Below, piece after piece: positions 1 to 15,974 of a stretch of DNA of 64,000 bases. The stretch spans positions 62,001-126,000 of the forward strand of contig NZ_JALJZW010000001.1 of NCBI RefSeq assembly GCF_024171495.1, given 5' to 3'. How positions within the stretch are numbered: position 1 is the first letter of the stretch; each line of letters starts with the position of its first letter. A program made the position numbers and the translations under genes. Under the pieces are notes generated by a model, which saw only the letters and a list, made by a program, of their open reading frames with translations, was not told the origin of the DNA and made no database searches. This DNA comes from Deinococcus sp. HSC-46F16. GTDB taxonomy: Bacteria; Deinococcota; Deinococci; Deinococcales; Deinococcaceae.

Positions 1-1089
<1,089 letters not shown>

Positions 1090-1139
1090 CATGTCTCCTT
1101 CGGAAGGAGGCGGCTGCCTCCCTCTGCTTTGCTCCGGGT

Positions 1140-1145
1140 AGCTTA
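1140..1145 (-). promoter_or_regulatory. Candidate -10 element upstream of ftsZ
   Basis: TAAGCT on the minus strand, about 50 nt before the ftsZ start, in the longest gap of the murG-ftsZ operon. I see no good -35 at 17 bp. It would give ftsZ a normal leader with its Shine-Dalgarno, unlike the leaderless genes nearby. Confidence 0.35.
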
Positions 1146-1197
1146 CCGTACCTTTACGGCCTTCACGGCAAAGGTGAGCCGCGTGCCCCTGTTCGGG

Positions 1198-3314
<2,117 letters not shown>

Positions 3315-3321
3315 GGGGGGC

Positions 3322-3327
3322 AGTCTA
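3322..3327 (-). promoter_or_regulatory. -10 TAGACT, leaderless promoter of ftsQ
   Basis: The hexamer ends 7 nt before the ftsQ ATG and there is no Shine-Dalgarno between them. It lies in the 84-bp gap after murB and would give ftsQ-ftsA(-ftsZ) an internal promoter. Confidence 0.7.
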
Positions 3328-3398
3328 GCGGCCCGCCGTCAGCGAGCAGCGCTCAACAAAGAAGTCCCGATTTCAGCGGGGTTCCACGGGCGCGGCGT

Positions 3399-5701
<2,303 letters not shown>

Positions 5702-5732
5702 GGTGGGAAGGAGGGGAGGCACGCGGACAGGG

Positions 5733-6821
<1,089 letters not shown>

Positions 6822-6828
6822 CCGGGGG

Positions 6829-6834
6829 AGTGTA
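6829..6834 (-). promoter_or_regulatory. -10 TACACT, leaderless promoter of the murG operon
   Basis: TACACT ends 7 nt before the murG ATG with no Shine-Dalgarno. This is the head promoter of the cell-wall/division operon. Confidence 0.75.
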
Positions 6835-6851
6835 GCGGGTGGCCCGGAGGG

Positions 6852-6916
6852 TGTGGAGCAAAGGGGAGGGGTGGGGGCGTCGTGTGCGCCTCCCACCTTC
6901 CTCTGCTCCACAGGGC
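6852..6916 (-). repeat. G-rich 3'-end hairpin element after the AIM24 gene
   Basis: Directly after the AIM24-family stop, the sense strand reads G-rich (GAGGAAGGTGGGAGG) and is flanked by perfect 9-bp arms TGTGGAGCA (6852-6860) and TGCTCCACA (6904-6912). It probably ends the AIM24 transcript just before the murG promoter. It belongs to the G-rich stop-codon family also seen at 8943, 23703, 25711, 25764 and 27549. Confidence 0.5.
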
Positions 6917-7666
6917 TCAGTCGAACAGGTCCCCCAGCGTCTTGCCCACGCTCCCGCCGCCTTCGCCGAACATCCCGGCCTCGAACTCCTCGTAGGGCTG
7001 CACCACCACGAAGCCGTCGCCCTGGAAGACCATCTGGTAGGTCTCGCCGCCGCCGCGCCCGAACATGGAGCGCAGGTCGGTCGCCATGCGGAGCTGCGGC
7101 TGGAGGTTGCCGCTCCAGGCAATCGTCGCGTTGGGGTCGGTGAAGATCGGTTCGTTCGGTGTGACCCGCAGCGTGAGCGGCTTGCCGTGGCTGAGGATGG
7201 CGACCAGCCCCTGCCCCTGCACCCGCACGCTGAACAGTCCGCCCGCCGCCATGCCCGCCGCACGGCGCTGCATGGTGATGTCGTACTGCACCGAGTCCTC
7301 GAAGGCGAGCAGGTCGTTGCCGTTCACGTTCAGGCTCTCGCCCGACAGCCGCAGAATCTGGATCTCCTTGCCCTGATCCGCGAGGTAGGCCACGCCCCGA
7401 CCCTCGATCTTGGCGAGCGGGCTCATCTCCTGGCTGACCGCCCGCTTGAGGGCCTTCATCAGCCCGCCTTCTAGGGTGCCCTCGCGCTTGAAAGAGAGGT
7501 TGCCCTTGTAGGCGATCATCGCGCCGAGCTTGCTCCACACGCGGCCATTGACCTTGACCTCCAGCATCTTGCTGGATTCGAGTTCGAAGACCTCGCCGGG
7601 ATTGTCGCGCTCGGCGGTCTGGGCCAGGAAGTCGCGGAGACTGTAACTGCCATCAGCATTCGTCAT
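6917..7666 (-). CDS. AIM24-family protein
   Basis: Conserved protein of 249 aa matching the AIM24 (TIGR00266-like) beta-sandwich family, whose biochemical role is not established. Visible family traits are FELESSKMLEVKVNGRVWSKLGAM near the N-terminus, the repeated GGLF/GLVAI/GEPLTL-type strands, and the Gly-rich C-terminal segment GMFGEGGGSVGKTLGDLFD. There is no signal peptide or membrane helix, so it is likely cytosolic. It stands alone between the aminotransferase and murG, with its own leaderless promoter. Family assignment is by pattern only; function is unknown. Confidence 0.85.
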   Translation of the reverse strand: MTNADGSYSLRDFLAQTAERDNPGEVFELESSKMLEVKVNGRVWSKLGAMIAYKGNLSFKREGTLEGGLMKALKRAVSQEMSPLAKIEGRGVAYLADQGKEIQILRLSGESLNVNGNDLLAFEDSVQYDITMQRRAAGMAAGGLFSVRVQGQGLVAILSHGKPLTLRVTPNEPIFTDPNATIAWSGNLQPQLRMATDLRSMFGRGGGETYQMVFQGDGFVVVQPYEEFEAGMFGEGGGSVGKTLGDLFD

Positions 7667-7672
7667 ACGGCT

Positions 7673-7678
7673 AGGGTA
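7673..7678 (-). promoter_or_regulatory. -10 TACCCT, leaderless promoter of the AIM24-family gene
   Basis: TACCCT ends 6 nt before the ATG at 7666; no Shine-Dalgarno is present. Confidence 0.7.
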
Positions 7679-7706
7679 CGGGGTGGGGGGCGGAAGGGTT
7701 CCGGGC

Positions 7707-7749
7707 AGAAGCTGTCAGCCTTCAGTCCTCAGCCGTCAGCACAGCTTCT
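7707..7749. repeat. GCTGA-rich inverted repeat over the aminotransferase stop codon
   Basis: Perfect 9-bp arms AGAAGCTGT (7707-7715) and ACAGCTTCT (7741-7749) enclose alternating CTGA/CTCAG units. The aminotransferase stop codon (7722-7724) and its last residues (LTAED) lie inside. It may act as the terminator. The end sequence CTGACAGCTTCT matches the CTGATAGCTTCT in the rnhB/rsmC promoter region. Confidence 0.55.
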
Positions 7750-8894
7750 ATGCGCCGCAGCGCTTCCCCCAGCGTGTCCAGCCCCGCCGCATAGCTCAGG
7801 CGTACCCGCCCCGGCGCCCCGAACTCGGTGCCGGGGACCACGGCCAGGCCGCCTTGCTCCAGCAGCAGGCGACTCGCCTCCAGTTCGTCGGGGTGCAGGC
7901 GGGTGGAGTCGGGCAGGACGTAGAAGGCGCCCTGCGGAGTGGGTGTGGGCAGCCCCAGCCCGTTCAGCCCCGCCACGAGGAAGTCCCGCCGCTCGCGGTA
8001 GGCGGCCCGAGCCTGAGCCACGAAGCGGGCCGTCGCCCCGTGCTCGGTCAGGGCTGTGAGGGCGGCGTACTGCGAGACGGTGCAGGCCCCCGTCGTGCTC
8101 TGCGATTGCAGGGCGTTCATCGCCGCGATCCACTCGCGCGGCCCGCCCGCGTAGCCAATCCGCCAGCCCGTCATCGCGTAAGCCTTGCTTGCGCCGTTGA
8201 CCGTCAGCGTGCGCTCGGGGGCGTAGCGGGCGGGACTGACGTGCCCGGCGTCGTACACCAGATGCTCGTAGATCTCGTCCGAGAGCAGATAGAGGTCGTG
8301 CCGCCGGGCGAGTTCGGCCACCGCCTCCAGCACCTGGGCCGGGTAGACCGCTCCCGTGGGGTTGCCGGGGCTGTTCAGCACGATCAGGCGCGTTCTCGGC
8401 GTGATCCGCGCTGCCAGTTCCTCCGGGTCGAGGACGAAGCTCGACTCCGCCCGCGTGGGGACGGAAATGGGCACCGCCCCCGTCAGCGCCACCATCTCCG
8501 GGTAGCTCACCCAGTAGGGCGCGGGGATAAGCACCTCGTCGCCGGGGTTGAGCAGCGCGAGCAGGGCGTTGAAGATCGCCTGCTTGCCCCCGCTGCTCAC
8601 CATCACGTCGCCCGGCGCATAGTCCAGCCCATTCTCGCGGGCGAACTTGGCGCTCACGGCCTCGCGCAATTCGGGAAGGCCGTTGACGGGGGTGTAGCGG
8701 GTGTGCCCGGCCTCGATGGCGGCGATGCCCGCGGCCCCCACATGCGGCGGCGTCTCGAAATCCGGCTCCCCCACGCTCAGGCTGAGCACGTCGGCCCCCG
8801 CGCGCCGCAGCTCCAGCGCCCGCGAGGTGACGGCGACCGTGGCCGAGGGTTTGAGGCCGCGCACCCGCGCCGAGAGGGGGAAAGCTGTGCCCAT
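7722..8894 (-). CDS. Class I pyridoxal-phosphate aminotransferase (aspartate-type)
   Basis: PLP-dependent transaminase of the Thermus/Bacillus aspartate aminotransferase type (subgroup I-gamma), 390 aa. Seen in the sequence: the substrate loop near GEPDF (42-46), phosphate-binding SSGGKQA (100-106), NSPGNPTG (174-181) with the ring-contacting Asn, the pyridine-N Asp in LSDEIYE (about 206), the Schiff-base Lys237 in NGASKAYAMTGWRIG, and the carboxylate-binding Arg in RVRLSYA near the C-terminus. It may transaminate aspartate and possibly prephenate; the sequence does not decide. The last codons run into a dispersed GCTGA inverted repeat. Confidence 0.92.
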   Translation of the reverse strand: MGTAFPLSARVRGLKPSATVAVTSRALELRRAGADVLSLSVGEPDFETPPHVGAAGIAAIEAGHTRYTPVNGLPELREAVSAKFARENGLDYAPGDVMVSSGGKQAIFNALLALLNPGDEVLIPAPYWVSYPEMVALTGAVPISVPTRAESSFVLDPEELAARITPRTRLIVLNSPGNPTGAVYPAQVLEAVAELARRHDLYLLSDEIYEHLVYDAGHVSPARYAPERTLTVNGASKAYAMTGWRIGYAGGPREWIAAMNALQSQSTTGACTVSQYAALTALTEHGATARFVAQARAAYRERRDFLVAGLNGLGLPTPTPQGAFYVLPDSTRLHPDELEASRLLLEQGGLAVVPGTEFGAPGRVRLSYAAGLDTLGEALRRIEAVLTAED

Positions 8895-8899
8895 GCCCC

Positions 8900-8905
8900 A
8901 GCCTA
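8900..8905 (-). promoter_or_regulatory. -10 TAGGCT, leaderless promoter of the aminotransferase
   Basis: TAGGCT ends 5 nt before the ATG at 8894; no Shine-Dalgarno is present. Confidence 0.65.
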
Positions 8906-8942
8906 GAGCTGAAGCGCAGCCGGGAGCTTAGGCAGGCTAGAG

Positions 8943-8998
8943 AAGCGGGAAGCGGAGGTCTCCCCCCACTTCCCACTCCCGACGTCCCACTCCCCCTA
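8943..8998 (-). repeat. G-rich 3'-end element with quadruplex pattern after the response regulator
   Basis: On the sense strand of the response regulator, the TAG stop leads straight into G-runs of 5, 3, 3, 3 and 6 separated by AGT, ACGTC, AGT and AAGT. This meets the four-run, loop 1-7 G-quadruplex pattern. A shorter complementary stretch (CTTCCCGCTTC) follows. It is the clearest member of the stop-codon G-rich family. Confidence 0.55.
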
Positions 8999-9580
8999 CT
9001 GCAGCAGCCCGATGCTCCGCGCCCGGCTGACCGCCTCGGTGCGGTCCCCGGCTTCGAGCTTGACGTACAGCCGGGCAAGGTGGTCCTTGACCGTATCGGG
9101 GCTGACGCCGAGGTTCTTGGCGATCTCCTTGTTGGAAAAGCCCTGGGCCAGCAGCGGCAGCACCTCCGACTCGCGGGGGGTCAGGCGCGGCACCTCGACC
9201 TGCGGCAGGCGGTCCACGTCCGGGTGCGCCACGATGTCGCGCAGTTGCCGGGCGAGCGACTCGGGGTCGGTTTCCTTGCTCACGTAGCCGCGTGCCCCGG
9301 CCGCCCGCGCCGCCTGCACGATGGCGGGTTCGGCAAAGGTGGTGATCAGCACGCTGACGACGCCGGGGTGGGTCTGGCGCAGCCGCTCGCAGACCTCGAT
9401 GCCGGTGAGGCCGGGCATCTTCACGTCGAGGAGGGCGGCGTCGGGTTCCAGGGTCCGGCAGGCGCTCAGGGCCTGGAGGCCGTCGGCGGCTTCCGCGACC
9501 ACGTCGAAACCCTGGTGCAGCAGCGCGTATTTCAGGCCCATGCGGAAGAGGGGGTGGTCGTCGGCAATCACGATTCTCAA
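8996..9580 (-). CDS. NarL/LuxR-type response regulator
   Basis: Two-component response regulator of 194 aa. The receiver domain has the acidic pair IADDHP (5-10), phospho-acceptor Asp52 in LLDVKMPG, the Thr in LITTF and the Lys in YVSKE. The C-terminal LuxR/NarL helix-turn-helix is LTPRESEVLPLLAQGFSNKE through VSPDTVKDHLARLYVKLEA. The start is a TTG preceded by GGAGGTGA and overlapping the kinase stop (TTGA); no ATG or GTG gives a complete receiver N-terminus. It is translated coupled to the kinase immediately upstream, its presumed partner. The longer open frame to 10690 is shadow. Confidence 0.92.
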   Translation of the reverse strand: MRIVIADDHPLFRMGLKYALLHQGFDVVAEAADGLQALSACRTLEPDAALLDVKMPGLTGIEVCERLRQTHPGVVSVLITTFAEPAIVQAARAAGARGYVSKETDPESLARQLRDIVAHPDVDRLPQVEVPRLTPRESEVLPLLAQGFSNKEIAKNLGVSPDTVKDHLARLYVKLEAGDRTEAVSRARSIGLLQ

Positions 9581-10650
9581 GGGGTCACCTCCGGGAACAG
9601 CAGGCAGAACGTGGTGGGCAGCGGCGAGGCCGCGTCGCGGCGGTACTCCAGCGCCCCGCCGTGCGCCTCCGCGACCCGGCGGGCGATAAAAAGGCCCAGG
9701 CCCGTCATCCCGGCGGCGTACTGCTGCCCGGCGATGGTGGCGGGTTGCGCGTTGAAGGGTTGGGCGAGTTCGGACAGGGGCGCACACAGGCCGGGGCCGT
9801 CGTCGCGGACCTCCAGCCCCCGTGGGGTCACGCGCAGTTCCACGCGGGTGCGGGCGTACCGCAGCGCGTTGGCCGCGAGGTTGGTCACCGCCCGCTCCAG
9901 CACGGCCGCGTCGGCGTGGGCGTGGCCTGTTCCGGTCGCCGTGAGGGTCAGGCCACGCGCCTGCGCCTGAGGCGAGAGCCGCCGGGCCACCTCCGCGAGC
10001 AGGGTGCCGAGGTCGGTGCACGAGGGCGAGAGCTGCACCTCCTCGCGCTCGAAACGGTGGGCGTCGGCCATCTGGGCGACCAGGGCGAGCAGCCGGGCAT
10101 TCTCCCGCTCGACCTCGCCCGCGACCTCGCGGCGCTGCTCGGCGCTCAGGGCGCCCTGGCCCAGCAGCCGCGAGAGGTGCCCGGTGGCGATCAGCGGCGT
10201 CCGCAGGTCGTGCACCAGCGTCGCCATAAAGGCCCCCCGCCGCTCCTGCTCGGTGGCGAGCCGTCCCAGCAGCCCGGTAAAGGCCCCCCGCAGCGCCCGG
10301 ATTTCTGCCGGGTCGTCCGGGTGCGGCTGCGCGAAGCTGCCCGCCCCGACCTCGCCCTCCAGTCGCCGCAGCGGGCGCAGCAGCACGCCGCTCAGCAGGT
10401 AGCCGACCCCGCCGCACAGCGCCGCGACCAGGATGAGCCACAGTGCCAGCGTGGACGAGGCCGCCTCGCCCGCCAGCGTGAAGGTGAGGCCGAGGTTCGG
10501 CAGGAAGGTCAGCAGGAAGATCACCAGCGTGAACTGGGTCCGCAGCGTCCCCGCCCGCGTGCCCACGCGCAGGCGGGGTGCCGGGTGCGGGCGCCGGGAC
10601 ACGGTCCCCAGAACCCCCGGCCGAGCGACCTGCGCGTCTCCTGTGCTCAC
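9577..10650 (-). CDS. Sensor histidine kinase
   Basis: Membrane sensor kinase, 357 aa from the GTG at 10650. Two membrane helices (about 39-60 and 68-88) are joined by a loop of only a few residues, so there is almost no extracytoplasmic sensor domain; the signal may be membrane-borne. After a HAMP-like linker comes the H-box FMATLVHDLRTPLIA with His147, then the N-box NLAANALRYA, G1 VRDDGPGL and G2 GLGLFIARRVAEAHGG. The GTG is chosen over the ATG at 10707 because TACACT lies 7 nt upstream and the ATG falls inside a terminator hairpin. It overlaps the response regulator start. Confidence 0.9.
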   Translation of the reverse strand: MSTGDAQVARPGVLGTVSRRPHPAPRLRVGTRAGTLRTQFTLVIFLLTFLPNLGLTFTLAGEAASSTLALWLILVAALCGGVGYLLSGVLLRPLRRLEGEVGAGSFAQPHPDDPAEIRALRGAFTGLLGRLATEQERRGAFMATLVHDLRTPLIATGHLSRLLGQGALSAEQRREVAGEVERENARLLALVAQMADAHRFEREEVQLSPSCTDLGTLLAEVARRLSPQAQARGLTLTATGTGHAHADAAVLERAVTNLAANALRYARTRVELRVTPRGLEVRDDGPGLCAPLSELAQPFNAQPATIAGQQYAAGMTGLGLFIARRVAEAHGGALEYRRDAASPLPTTFCLLFPEVTP

Positions 10651-10657
10651 GGAGGGG

Positions 10658-10663
10658 AGTGTA
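10658..10663 (-). promoter_or_regulatory. -10 TACACT, leaderless promoter of the two-component operon
   Basis: TACACT ends 7 nt before the GTG at 10650, with no Shine-Dalgarno. It decides the kinase start. Confidence 0.65.
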
Positions 10664-10683
10664 AAAACCCCGCTCTGACAGAA

Positions 10684-10729
10684 TCCCCACACCTGTGAGG
10701 CGGCCATGATGACCCGCCCGGTGTGGGGA
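10684..10729 (-). terminator. Hairpin terminator after the metallo-hydrolase gene
   Basis: Perfect 10-bp arms TCCCCACACC (10684-10693) and GGTGTGGGGA (10720-10729) with a small inner GGCGG/CCGCC stem, located between the hydrolase stop (10742) and the kinase promoter. It is followed on the minus strand by TTCTGT, so the U-tract is weak. Confidence 0.55.
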
Positions 10730-10741
10730 CAGGGGAGAACT

Positions 10742-11698
10742 TTAGCGGCGGCGCAGGAGTATCAGCGCCAGCGCCCCCAGCGCGAGACCTGCCAGCACCC
10801 GCTGCCTCAGGGGATCGGGACCGACCGGAGGCACGCCCACGGGCACCGGATGATTCACGTACCAGCCCCGGCGGGGGCGCCCCAGCTCGTCGAAGTTGCG
10901 GGCCAGCCGCGCGAGGTCGGCGTCCATCTCCGGCCCTGACATGGGGTGTCCGTGCCCGGTGACCACCAGCCAGGGATGCAGCGCTGAGAGCCGCCGCACC
11001 GAGTCCCGCGCCTCGTCCCAGTTGGGCGTGTAGTAGGCGGGCGGGCGGTGAATCAGGGTGGGGCGCAGCGCGAAGGCGCCTGCCGCCGACTCCTGCTTCG
11101 TGGTCACGAAGGCGTCCCCGGCGATCAGGGTGCGGTCTTCCTCGCGCCACAGCGAGACGTGCCCGGAGGAGTGCCCCGGCGTGTGCAGCCAGCGCCACTC
11201 CGGGAGGTGCGGCACGCTGCCGTCTTCCGGGAGCGGGCGCACATGCGGCCGGAAGTCGAAGGGACCGGGCACGAACGCGGGCGAAAGCAGGCTGGTCGTG
11301 CCGCCCACCGTGGGGTCGGGAAAGGGGTAGGGCGCCCTGCCGGTGAGGTGCGGCAGCTCCAGCGGGTGCGCGTACACCGGCACCGGCCACGTTTTCAGCA
11401 GGTCGTGCAGCGCCCCGATGTGGTCGAGGTGTCCGTGCGTGAGCACGATGGCGACCGGGGGACGGCCCGCGTGGTACTCGTCCGCCGCCTTGCGAATCAG
11501 CCCCGCCGTGCCCGGCATCCCCGCGTCGAGCAGCACCCAGTCCTCGCCGGGCAGGCCCATCAGAAAGGCGTTCACCATCGGTAGGCGCACCCGCACCACG
11601 TCCGGGCGCAGGACTTGCGTGCCCCCGAAGGTCGAGACGGGCGGCGCGGGCGGGCGAAGGCGGTTCAGGTCGGGCGAAGGCTCAGGCGCGTGGGTCAT
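10742..11698 (-). CDS. MBL-fold metallo-hydrolase with C-terminal membrane anchor
   Basis: Zinc-dependent hydrolase of the metallo-beta-lactamase fold, 318 aa. The metal motif THGHLDHIGAL (HxHxDH), the His in HTPGHSSGHV, the bridging Asp in LIAGDAF and the final His in VTGHGHP are all present, so it should be active; the substrate cannot be read. The C-terminus (LAGLALGALALILLRRR) is a single hydrophobic helix followed by arginines and would tether the enzyme to the inner face of the membrane. Start at ATG 11698, with AAAGGA 8 nt upstream. An interrupted palindrome GAGAA-CTGCAG-TTCTC lies just upstream in the divergent region shared with the LysE gene. Confidence 0.88.
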   Translation of the reverse strand: MTHAPEPSPDLNRLRPPAPPVSTFGGTQVLRPDVVRVRLPMVNAFLMGLPGEDWVLLDAGMPGTAGLIRKAADEYHAGRPPVAIVLTHGHLDHIGALHDLLKTWPVPVYAHPLELPHLTGRAPYPFPDPTVGGTTSLLSPAFVPGPFDFRPHVRPLPEDGSVPHLPEWRWLHTPGHSSGHVSLWREEDRTLIAGDAFVTTKQESAAGAFALRPTLIHRPPAYYTPNWDEARDSVRRLSALHPWLVVTGHGHPMSGPEMDADLARLARNFDELGRPRRGWYVNHPVPVGVPPVGPDPLRQRVLAGLALGALALILLRRR

Positions 11699-11867
11699 GG
11701 TGGGCGTCCTTTCGGGGTGAGATGAGAATGCTGCAGCTCTTCTCACACGGTAGGCAGCCTGCATGAGCGCACCCCTTGAGTGCGGCGGGGTGACCTTGAG
11801 GGAAAGCGGGCGGGACGGCCTGCCGCAAGGTAGGCTGCCCTTCCCCCAACGCATTCCCGGAGGTCCC

Positions 11868-12476
11868 ATGCTGACTGTGCCCTTCTTGCTCACCTCGCTG
11901 GTCGTCGCCCTGATCCCCGGCACCGGGGCCATCTACACCGTCTCTACCGGCCTCTTTCGCGGATGGCGGGCCAGCCTGACGGCCGCGTTCGGCTGCACGC
12001 TGGGCATCGTGCCCCACCTGATCGCCAGCCTGCTGGGGTTGTCGCTGATCCTGCACCTGAGCGCGGAAATCTTCACCGCACTCAAGCTCGCGGGCGCGGC
12101 ATATCTGCTCTATCTCGCCTGGGCCACTTGGCAGGAGCGCGGCGGCCTCCGTTTCCAGGACGAGGGCACGCGCGGCAGCCTTCAGGTGATCGGGCGGGCG
12201 GTGCTGCTGAACCTCCTGAATCCCAAACTCACGCTGTTTTTCCTGGCCTTCCTGCCCCAGTTCATCGCACCGGGTCGTCCGGAACTGCCGCAGTTCCTCG
12301 CCCTGAGCGGCGCGTTCATGCTCGTCACCTTTCTGGTGTTCGCCGCTTACGGCCTGCTGGCGGGCAGCGTCCGGCAGTTCGTCACCACTTCTCCCCGCGC
12401 CTTGCTGTGGCTGCGCCGCTCCTTTGCGGCAGCCTTCGCGGGCCTGAGCGTGGAGCTGGCGTTGACGGAACGCTGA
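11868..12476 (+). CDS. LysE/RhtB-family amino acid exporter
   Basis: Small inner-membrane exporter of 202 aa with about six hydrophobic helices, of the LysE/RhtB family that exports amino acids such as lysine, threonine or homoserine lactones. The N-terminal motif LLTSLVVALIPGTGAIYTVSTG and the conserved LLNLLNPKLTLFFLAFLPQF are characteristic. Start at 11868 with GGAGGT just upstream; a -10-like TAGGCT sits at 11831-11836. Two earlier in-frame starts would add about 35 non-hydrophobic residues and are unlikely. The exported substrate is not predictable. Confidence 0.88.
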   Translation: MLTVPFLLTSLVVALIPGTGAIYTVSTGLFRGWRASLTAAFGCTLGIVPHLIASLLGLSLILHLSAEIFTALKLAGAAYLLYLAWATWQERGGLRFQDEGTRGSLQVIGRAVLLNLLNPKLTLFFLAFLPQFIAPGRPELPQFLALSGAFMLVTFLVFAAYGLLAGSVRQFVTTSPRALLWLRRSFAAAFAGLSVELALTER

Positions 12477-12490
12477 GCGGCACCGGAGAA

Positions 12491-12521
12491 AGGCGCTGGG
12501 CCGTGGGGGCTGTCAGCGCCT
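12491..12521 (+). terminator. Hairpin between the convergent lysE-like gene and lepA
   Basis: Arms AGGCGCTG (12491-12498) and CAGCGCCT (12514-12521) just after the exporter stop. No U-tract follows. The remaining bases to 12673 hold a repeated GGATTG/CAATCC but nothing coding. Confidence 0.4.
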
Positions 12522-12673
12522 GGTGCGTCTTGAAAGAACTTCTGCAGGTTCCGGCCCAGCAGTGACGAAAACTGTTCAATCCGGGCAGAGCGGGCAGGAA
12601 AAAACGGTTTCTGGGAAGGGAGTGACCGGATTGGTGGGGTTCCGATTCGAGAACGGATTGGACGGAAGCCGTA

Positions 12674-14479
<1,806 letters not shown>

Positions 14480-14486
14480 GGGGAGC

Positions 14487-14492
14487 AGTGTA
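14487..14492 (-). promoter_or_regulatory. -10 TACACT, leaderless promoter of lepA
   Basis: TACACT ends 7 nt before the lepA GTG; no Shine-Dalgarno. Confidence 0.7.
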
Positions 14493-14567
14493 CGGCACCG
14501 CCCCCGCCCGCTTCTGTCTGCTGAGGCGGGGGCCGCATCTTCGCGCCCGCCCCCGCCTCCTGGCCGC

Positions 14568-14573
14568 TACCCT
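14568..14573 (+). promoter_or_regulatory. -10 TACCCT, leaderless promoter of the M28 peptidase
   Basis: TACCCT ends 6 nt before the ATG at 14580; no Shine-Dalgarno. Confidence 0.65.
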
Positions 14574-14579
14574 GGCCCT

Positions 14580-15920
14580 ATGCCGCACCGTGCCCTTCCC
14601 ACCCGCCCGGCCCGCCCGCTGTGGCAGTGGGCGCTGCCGTTCTTGGCCGTGCTGGGCGCAGCGGGCGGCGGTGTCTACCTGAGCACCCGCCCCCAGAATC
14701 CCCCCGTACAGGCGGCGGCGCAGGCCCGCACGGTCGCTGGGGACTGGGCCGAGTTGCGGGCGCTCGGTCCCCGTCCGGTGGGCGAGCCGGGCCACGCGCG
14801 GGCGCTGGACTGGCTGGAGGAACAGTTGGAGGCACTGGGATACCGCGTCACCCGCCAACCCGTCACGCTGGAGCGGCCCTTCGACCTCGGCGGCACGGTG
14901 ACTGTGGGGGAACTGCGTGTGCCCGCCCACGCCCTCTACGGTGCCGGGGGTGGCGAGCAGTCGGGGCGGCTGGTGCCCCTGCCGGGCGGCCTCTCACCGG
15001 GGGCGATGGAGGCGCGGGGCCTGCGCGGCCAGATCGCGCTGCTGCGCTGCCAGGACTGGGAGGACACCGGGCTGTCCCGCGGCGAGATCGTGGGCCGGGC
15101 GACCCAGGCGGGAGCGCTGGGGCTGGTCCTCGTGCAGGACTGCGAGGTCGCGCGGCTGGAGCGTGTTTCAGGCACCCCCTTGCCGATGGTGTGGGTCAGC
15201 GCGGCGGACGGCCGGAAAGTCTGGGCGCGGGCGGGCCAGGCGGCTGACCTCGTGTCGAAGGTGGAGCGGCGCGAGGTCACGGGGGCCAACCTGATCGCGG
15301 CGCGGGTGGAGGCGAAGCCCGAGATCGTCCTGGGGGCGCACCTCGACAGCGTGAACGCCTCGCCGGGCGCCAACGACAACGCGAGCGGCGTGCTGGCCGT
15401 GCTGGAGGTGGCGCGGCGGGCAGCGGGCACCCCGCTGGCTGAGCGGACGTGGTTGGTCCTTTTCGATGGGGAGGAGGACGGGCTGTACGGCAGCCGCACC
15501 TTCGTGGACGCGCACCGCTTCCCGCTGCGGCAGACCCGCGCGATGCTCAACCTCGACATGGTGGGCGTGGGGGCCGAGCCGCTGGGGGTGGCCGCCCACG
15601 CCGAGCTGCGGCCCATCGCGCAGAGGGTACGCCCCGGTGTGCGGCTGTTCGAAGACAACCCGCCCGAACGCGAGTCCTTCGGCCGGTCCTCCGGCGTGAC
15701 GGGAAGCAGCGACCACGTTCCGTTTATCGGCTGGGGCGTGCGGACCGCCTTTATCCACCGGGGACTGGACGAGGGCTACCACGCGACCGCTGACCGGACC
15801 CTTTCGCCTGCGCTGGTGGAGGGCGCGGCGGCCTTCGCGCTGGCCCTGGCCCGCAAGACGCTGGACACCCCCTGGACCCCGACAGAGCCGTGCGAGGGCT
15901 TCAGCAGCGACGGCTGCTAG
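14580..15920 (+). CDS. M28-family zinc aminopeptidase, membrane-anchored or secreted
   Basis: Extracytoplasmic zinc metallopeptidase of family M28, 446 aa. An N-terminal hydrophobic segment (about 13-34) serves as signal or anchor. A protease-associated-like insert precedes the catalytic core. All ligands are visible: His/Asp in GAHLDSVNASPGANDNASG, the Glu pair in DGEEDG, Asp in LNLDMVG and the last His in SDHVPF. Four cysteines in the exported part could form disulfides. It likely trims peptides outside the membrane, feeding amino acid uptake. Start at ATG 14580 because of the TACCCT six bases upstream. Confidence 0.9.
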   Translation: MPHRALPTRPARPLWQWALPFLAVLGAAGGGVYLSTRPQNPPVQAAAQARTVAGDWAELRALGPRPVGEPGHARALDWLEEQLEALGYRVTRQPVTLERPFDLGGTVTVGELRVPAHALYGAGGGEQSGRLVPLPGGLSPGAMEARGLRGQIALLRCQDWEDTGLSRGEIVGRATQAGALGLVLVQDCEVARLERVSGTPLPMVWVSAADGRKVWARAGQAADLVSKVERREVTGANLIAARVEAKPEIVLGAHLDSVNASPGANDNASGVLAVLEVARRAAGTPLAERTWLVLFDGEEDGLYGSRTFVDAHRFPLRQTRAMLNLDMVGVGAEPLGVAAHAELRPIAQRVRPGVRLFEDNPPERESFGRSSGVTGSSDHVPFIGWGVRTAFIHRGLDEGYHATADRTLSPALVEGAAAFALALARKTLDTPWTPTEPCEGFSSDGC

Positions 15921-15961
15921 CCTCCGCTCTTCGGCGGATGCCCGGCGGGGGCACCCACCCT

Positions 15962-15967
15962 TAACCT
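15962..15967 (+). promoter_or_regulatory. -10 TAACCT, leaderless promoter of the acetyltransferase
   Basis: TAACCT ends 7 nt before the ATG at 15975; no Shine-Dalgarno. Confidence 0.65.
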
Positions 15968-15974
15968 GCCCGGC

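Noticed and set aside
10651..10707. ATG 10707 as kinase start
   Set aside because: It lies inside the terminator hairpin of the preceding gene and upstream of the kinase promoter.
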